Source: Chenopodium formosanum
Lineage: Eukaryota; Streptophyta; Magnoliopsida; Caryophyllales; Amaranthaceae
DNA: 64,000 nucleotides
Reading direction: 5' to 3'
Assembly (NCBI GenBank): GCA_024500155.1
Contig: CM044874.1
Coordinates: 8,261,001 to 8,325,000, forward strand
Made by a program: the position numbers and the translations under genes. The notes beneath the pieces are model-generated. The model did not search any database. It had not been told where the DNA came from and was given only the letters and a program-made list of their open reading frames with translations. Of this stretch, positions 58,371 through 64,000 are shown one piece after another (the stretch's first letter is position 1; each line of letters begins with the position of its first letter).

Positions 58371-60520
58371 GAGAAAACCTAATATTTCTTACTTTAGATC
58401 TTTTGGTTGTAAATGTTTTGTTCATAACAATGGTAAAAGGAACTTGGGAAAGTTTGATGAACATAGTGATGAGGCTGTATTCTTAGGATATGCCTCTAAT
58501 AGTAAAGCATATAGAGTTTATAATTAAAGGACAATGTGTGTTGAGGAATCTGTACATATTATATTTGATGAAACTGAACAGTCTCTGAATGATGTACAGG
58601 AGTGTGATAATGATTTTGAAATTGGACTTGTCCGCAAGACAGATCCAGATGAAAAATCAACATCATTGCAGAAGCAGCAAGTGGAAATTGGTGAGCAAAC
58701 GAATCTGGAAGAAAATGAAGTACCAGAAATGGAGAATGCTCTAGGAAATCCTGTTCAAGAACAAGATCAGAATCAGAATGAGGAGAATCCTGTTGAAGTT
58801 CCATCTGAGGCTCAAGAACAAGTTCCTACAGAAGAAACAATCAACAATGATCAGGAAATATTGTATCCAGTGAAGGACTTTACACCTAAACGATGGAAAC
58901 ATCAGAAATCACATCCTGTTGATGCAATCATGAGTGATATTACAAAAGGAACTCAGACTAGATCTCAGCTTAGGAACTTTTGTGCATTTTGTGCATTCCT
59001 ATCTTCTATGGAACCTAAGAATTATGTTGAAGCTTTAACTGACGCAGACTGGATTAATGCTATGCAAGCTGAACTAAATGAGTTTGAAAGAAATAAAGTA
59101 TGACATCTGGAACCGAGACCCAAAGATAAGAAGACAATAGGTCTAAAGTGGGTGTTTAGGAACAAGCTATATGAGCATGGCATTATTGTCAGAAATAAAG
59201 CAAGACTGGTTATACAAGATTTCAATCAACAAGAAGGAATAGACTATGAAGAAACATTTGCTCCAGTAGCCAGGTTAGAGGCTATTCGTTTACTTATTGC
59301 TTTTGCTGCTTATATGGGATTCACGTTGTTCCATATGGATGTAAAATGTGCTTTTCTAAATGAAGAAGTCTATGTGGAACAACCTCCTGGATTTGAAAAT
59401 CCAGAGTTCCAAAACCATGTCTACAAGCTTGACAAAGCTCTCTATGGGCTGAAGCAAGCTCCTAGAGCATGGTATGAAAGATTGTAAAAGTTCCTATTAC
59501 AAAATGGTTTTAAACGTGGCAAAATAGATAAAACTTTGTTTTTAAAATCAAATGGAACTGACATATTAGTTGTACAAATTTATGTTGATGATATTTTTTT
59601 TGGTGCAACTAATGAATCTTTGTGCAAGTATTTTGCTGACTTGATGAGTGGAGAATTTGAAATGAGCATGATGGGAGAATTAAATTTCTTCCTCGGACTG
59701 CAAATAAAGCAATCTGAGAAAGGAATCATGATCCATCAACAAAAGTATATCAAGGAACTGATCAAGAAATACAAACTTGAAAATGCTAAGACAAATGATA
59801 CTCCAATGGGTATTGCAACCAGATTGGATGATGATCCATCTGGAACTTGTGTTGATCAACCTATGTACAGAGGTATGATAGGATCTTTACTTTACTTAAC
59901 AGCTAGTAGACTTGACATATCTTTCAGTGTAGGTTTGTGTGTCAGGTTCCAAGCAAACCCAAAGGAGTCTCACCTGAAAGCAGTAAAGAGAATCCTTAGA
60001 TACTTGAAAGAAACTGATGACTTGTGTCTCTTCTATCCTAGAAGTGACTCATTCTATTTACATGGCTTTACTGATGCTGACTATGCAGGTGATTTGGTGA
60101 ATAGAAAAAGCACTTCAGATATGGTACAGTTCTTAGGACCTTGTTTAGTTTCTTGGGGTTCCAAGAAGCAAAACACAGTTGCTTTATCTACGGCTGAAGC
60201 TGAATACGTGGCAGCAACAACATGTTGTTCACAAGTACTTTGGATAAAACAACAGGTTAGAGATTTTGGTCTTATTTTCGAATGTGTACCTATCTACTGT
60301 GACAACACAACTGCTATATGTATTTCTAAAGATCCAGTTATGCACTCTAAGGTAAAACACATCCACATTAGGCATCACTTTCTGAAAGATAATGTGGAGC
60401 AAGGGAACATTAAATTGGAATTTTGTAGTACGGAATATCAACTTGCAGATATTTTGACCAAACCCTTGAATAGAGAAAGATTTTAGAAATTGAGACTGGA
60501 ACTTGGAATGATCAAGCTGA
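58371..60520 (+). pseudogene. copia pol, part 2: integrase end, reverse transcriptase, RNase H
   Basis: After the CACTA element the frame resumes with the integrase C-terminal motif and GYASNSKAYRVYN. A TAA at 58525-58527 follows, then a Gln/Glu-rich linker, a TGA at 59101-59103 and the reverse transcriptase: [54 protein letters not shown], then a TAA at 59485-59487, and the catalytic YVDD at 59581-59592. RNase H (GFTDADYAGD, STAEAEYVAATTCC) and ADILTKPL close it. A TAG at 60484-60486 stands where Trp is expected. The order integrase before reverse transcriptase proves Ty1/copia. Confidence 0.93.
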
Positions 60521-60989
60521 ATTGATTGCTTCTGAAGTTCCTAGATATGGCAAAGTCAAAAATAATGGAAATAGAGCGAAAAGAGCATCTAACAAAATTT
60601 TGGTGTGATAAGCATAGCTGAAGTGTCACCGTTGTTAACTACCAAAGGTAAGTTCATTAAATTGCTTAACTGTATAAGTTATTAAATATGTACATTGCAC
60701 ATATGTTAAAAGCGTGTTCCAATTGTGTTTTTTTTTAGAAATTTCTTTTATATTAATTGAATTTGAAAAGAAAAGTTTTTGAAAGATTCATCCAGGAATT
60801 TCAAAATTGAAAAATTAATTGAATTTGTTCAATTAATGACTGAACAGTGAAACCTCTTAAATTCCTTCACACCGCTTCATTAATTATAAAAGCTGATTTC
60901 ACCCACTTCTTTCACCTCACTGTCAAATCAATTAAACCCTTCTCAGTAAAAAACTCTTTCAAACTTTAAAAACCCTCCCTAAAACAACA

Positions 60990-62397
60990 ATGGTGATCAT
61001 TGCTGAAATCGTCTCCTCAGAAAACTCTCAATACTCCGAAAATACAATTCAAGAGGAAACATCTCCCTTAGCCATGGTAAACTACAAATCATCCTCTACT
61101 TCAAACAAAACTCCCGAAAACCCTAGAAAATCACCTCCGAAACCAAAAGAAGTCGTCAGTAAGAGTGATCAAGGGGAATCCTCTGTCTCAAGTATCCTTC
61201 AACGACTAAAAGAGTGGAAAGAGAAGAAACAAAGTGGGAAGTCTCTTGAAGAGCAAATCGAGGAAGTTGACGAGTTTGCTCAAGGAAAAAATTCAGAAGA
61301 GACAAAAGAGGAGAACAAAGAGGAAGAAGAGATGAGTGAGGGAGAAGAAGAAAAAGAAGAGGAGAATAATTCAGAAAAGGAAGAATCAGAAAAGGAAGAT
61401 GAAGAAGAGGAGGTGACTGATCAAGCGGAACTTGAGTCACATGAAGGAAGGTATGTAGTAGGACATTGCATTGATATAGTTTGGTTTAGGAAAGCAAGAT
61501 TTTTAGAATTTCTTAACTTAATTAAGTTTCAAGGTTGGGAATTTCTGTTGTCAAGAGTTTCAGCAAACTATCTGTACCCTGTTGCTATGACTGAATTTTG
61601 TGAAGAAGACTATTTTGCCTAGAACTGCTAAGAAAGGGGAAGCATGTTTGATGGATATGGCAGTAATCTTCTGCATTTCTAAGAAGATTAAAGTTAACTT
61701 TCCTTCCTTAATGTACCAGCATTTAGCACACTGTGTTCCTAATAGGACAAAAGTGGGGTATGGAGCCATTTTGTCTACTATGTTTGAGAATGCTGGAGTA
61801 GTTCTGAAGGGTAAATATGGGGCCTTGGATGAAAAGCCTAAAAATGTTATCAATGAGGAAACTCTAGCTGGGTTAAGTTTGGAGGTTGTGCAAGGAAAAA
61901 TTCAAAAAATAGAGAAGGGAGAAAAAAAGAAAGAGAAAGTGACAGGGAAGAGGAAGGGAAAGGTTGTGTCTGAGCAGCCTGTGAGAAAGAGCAGGAGGAT
62001 TTCTGCCAGTGTTGTTCCTCAAACTAGTATGGAACAACCACTGGAGTTGGATGTTGAGGAAAATATCCTCAATGGGCAAGTTGCTGAATTGGTGGATAGG
62101 ATGGAAAGGGTTGAGAATCAAGTGAAGGGTTCTGCTGGAAAACTTCAGATGCTGACCCTGGAAAAGATGGTGCAGGAGATGGGGAAGGAGTTAAAGGAAC
62201 TCAAGAAGCTGGTGCTAAAACAGAACAAGGAACTTCAAAAGCAAAAGGAGTTTCAAGAGCAAGAAGTGAACAAGGCTCTACAGGAACAGAAGGAGGAGTT
62301 CCTGGTGAAACTCAAGGGTCTTGAAGACAATTTGGAAGCCTCTGCACAATCGACAAAGGAGGACTACAAGAAAATTCTAGCGTTTCTTGAAACCTAG
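60990..62397 (+). pseudogene. env-like extra 3' ORF with internal deletion
   Basis: ATG 60990 starts an N-terminal half with Ser/Pro/Lys-rich and then Glu-rich low complexity (to about 61430), followed by FLNLIKFQGWEFLLSRVSAN. The frame ends at 61622 just after EDYFA. The C-terminal half continues in another frame from about 61600: GEACLMDMAVIFCISKKIKV, then a basic linker, then a coiled coil to the stop at 62397. At the junction the 14-bp word AAGAAGACTATTTT matches that in element 1 (132-145), where upstream DNA (1-130) is present, so a deletion removed the middle and shifted the frame. The domain pattern resembles the 'putative plant transposon protein' family. Function is unknown. Confidence 0.75.
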
Positions 62398-63017
62398 ACT
62401 ACCCTATTCCTTTTCAATCTTTGTTTAGCCTAGCCTATTTTCTCTGTCTCAGTCATGAACAACTTTAATTTCTGTTTTTAGTATTTGAACAATTAATTTT
62501 GATTGTAAATTTTCTAAATTGTTCAACTGGATGATAAATCTTTTGGTTTTTCATGAATACTTGGAACTTTGCTTATAATTGTGTGTTTATGTGTGTATTG
62601 AACACTTAGGCAGAAAGGTAGAACTTGCTTGAGGTTGCTTAGCAGCGCTGCCTTCAGTTTCCCACACTCGATGAATTGCTTGTGGGGCTGTGGCTAGATG
62701 TTTAATAACTTGAAAAACAAGACTTTTTGATAATGTCAAAAGGGGGAAAAGAAGAAGCAAACTTGGAGGCTAGTTGTTCTGGGTTTTAGTTAATAAAGTA
62801 TCAGAAATTTCTCTCTGTTATGATGCTTGAGTAGTTCAGTTAGTTTAGTTAGTTTCTAGTTTTTGCTTATTTTTGTTTTATTGCTTTGGGTTTGATTTTT
62901 GTTTTGTGAATGTTTACTTTGTGTTAATATATAAAAAAAATAATAAAAAAAAACACAAAAATACGACCTTCTATTTTGTTTAACTTGTTCTAGAGTTTGC
63001 TTAAGTTTGTCATCATC

Positions 63018-63031
63018 AAAAAGAGGGAAAT
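63018..63031 (+). other. polypurine tract of the copia element
   Basis: A purine run directly precedes the 3' LTR. A second tract with a G5 core is at 62738-62753. Confidence 0.7.
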
Positions 63032-64000
63032 TGTTGAAGCATAAAGGTTTTGATGATGAGGAACTTGAACTAACAGCAAACTCAACTAATAAAGTTTCTC
63101 TAGTGTGTGATTAGTCAAGGTGCAGAATAATCTTGGTGATTGAAGAACCATCTGAATCTAAGAAGACATGAAGAAGATCTTTATTGAAGAAGTTAAACAA
63201 ATCAGAGGAAGAGTTCTCTAACAAGAACTAAGTTCCCTAACAGGAACCTGAAGAATGGCAGTTAAGTTCTTTGGTGGAACTTGATATGCTTGGAGGCCAA
63301 GTAATTCATCTGATCAGAGTGCGGCGCAACAATAATAGTTAAGGTTTTATTCTTAGAAATTATTGTTAATATGGTAAGTAGGTTAGTGCACGAAATTTAT
63401 TAGAAACGTGATAAGTTTGCTTGGTAAATAAAATAAATATGGAAAATAATAAAAGATAGATTTTAGGAAAAGATTTTCTAAAAAGATTATTTTTCTCTAA
63501 AGTCAGTTTATTAAGTCTTCTTAATAAATATCTTTTTATACTTATTTTCGGAAAAGATTTTATTCTGTTTGATTTGCTAAAACCGTGTTTAAAAGATAAG
63601 TCAAGTTAACATATTTATCTTTTTAGAAAACCTACCTTCTATACAAGCGTTACTTGTATAAATAGTAGAGAGCAAAATGTTTTAGGTTTTTGTGAGTTTA
63701 TGCGTGGAGAAATCACAGTGCTTTAACTGAGTAAGTTTACCAAGCTTTTAACTTATCATATTAGTTTCGGATTTCGTGCATTGCTTACCTATCATAATAG
63801 GCGTCTTTTAATTGTATTGGTTGGGTTATCTGGGTGATATTTATAGTTTGTGTTACATACAGTTTTGTGTAAGCTTCTTGGTGAGGCTGTGAGTTTTGTA
63901 CTAGGGTGGTACGAGTGTTGTGTACTTTGGGAGTACGTGTAGTACTTTGGTTGTACGAGTGAATCTAAGTGTGGTGCTTAGATTGGGTAGGATAGGGTCC
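63032..64000 (+). repeat. 3' LTR of the copia element, cut by window end
   Basis: It matches 50621 to about 51600. It differs by scattered substitutions and by a short deletion near 63510, where the 5' copy has AAAAAGATAAG. Confidence 0.9.

Larger units (their letters stand above)
50621..64000 (+). mobile_element. Sirevirus-like Ty1/copia retrotransposon with two nested CACTA elements
   Basis: It has a 5' LTR (50621-51872), a tRNA-iMet PBS (54107), gag, pol in copia order (protease, integrase, reverse transcriptase, RNase H), an extra 3' ORF, a PPT and a 3' LTR running out of the window. CACTA elements occupy 51878-54106 and 57074-58370. Without them the element would be about 9.9 kb to the window edge. 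The LTRs differ by roughly 2 percent over the first 330 bp by eye. At least eight nonsense codons plus a frame shift lie in gag-pol, several of the TGG to TGA/TAG type expected from methyl-cytosine decay. The right target duplication is out of view. Confidence 0.92.

Overview
The window is a transposon-dense stretch of a large plant nuclear genome, most likely a eudicot. The evidence is Sirevirus-like Ty1/copia, Tat-like Ty3/gypsy derivatives primed by tRNA-Arg, several CACTA (En/Spm) transposons, many MITEs, and captured plant MED17 exons. The species cannot be fixed from sequence alone. Nearly everything recognisable is mobile DNA, and most of it is nested. I see only two small intact intronless genes (11779-12210 and 45309-45863, both +) and one tRNA-Lys gene (44522-44593).

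Layout, left to right. 1-2820 is the 3' end of a Sirevirus-like copia element. It sits inside an inverted gypsy-type LTR (2821-5035), which sits inside a CACTA end (5036-5423), which sits inside a decayed Tat-like gag-only element (about 5424-9860). 9864-11470 holds a microsatellite and a 950-bp foldback element with a perfect 169-bp palindrome at its core. 11779-12210 is a small acidic-protein gene, followed by MITEs. 14562-22975 is a decayed but recognisable two-gene CACTA transposon (TNPD-like and Transposase_24-like genes) carrying a 720-bp CACTA MITE. 23273-32186 is a complete non-coding LTR element (LARD) with 1.94-kb LTRs and an AATAT target duplication. Its internal region carries two tandem arrays. 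34539-37688 is a gypsy-type solo LTR containing a MULE-type MITE with a perfect 9-bp duplication.

37727-43943 is a TIR element split by a CACTA transposon (38193-43387). On its minus strand that transposon carries the first two exons of MED17 followed by in-phase exons of a second, unidentified gene, and it is itself hit by a Tat-type solo LTR (40344-42395). The captured-exon element is the most interesting object in the window. 44522-45863 has the tRNA, a SINE-like relic and the second small gene. 45864-50620 is AT-rich DNA with MITE relics and a minisatellite.

50621-64000 is a second Sirevirus-like element, interrupted by two different CACTA transposons: one exactly at the primer-binding site, one inside integrase. 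It has an extra 3' ORF resembling the env-like or 'putative plant transposon protein' ORF of this clade, with an internal deletion.

No gene here forms an operon or a pathway. The common theme is transposon nesting, with six CACTA-type elements using different subterminal palindrome words, and at least one of them transducing host exons. All counts and alignments were made by eye.
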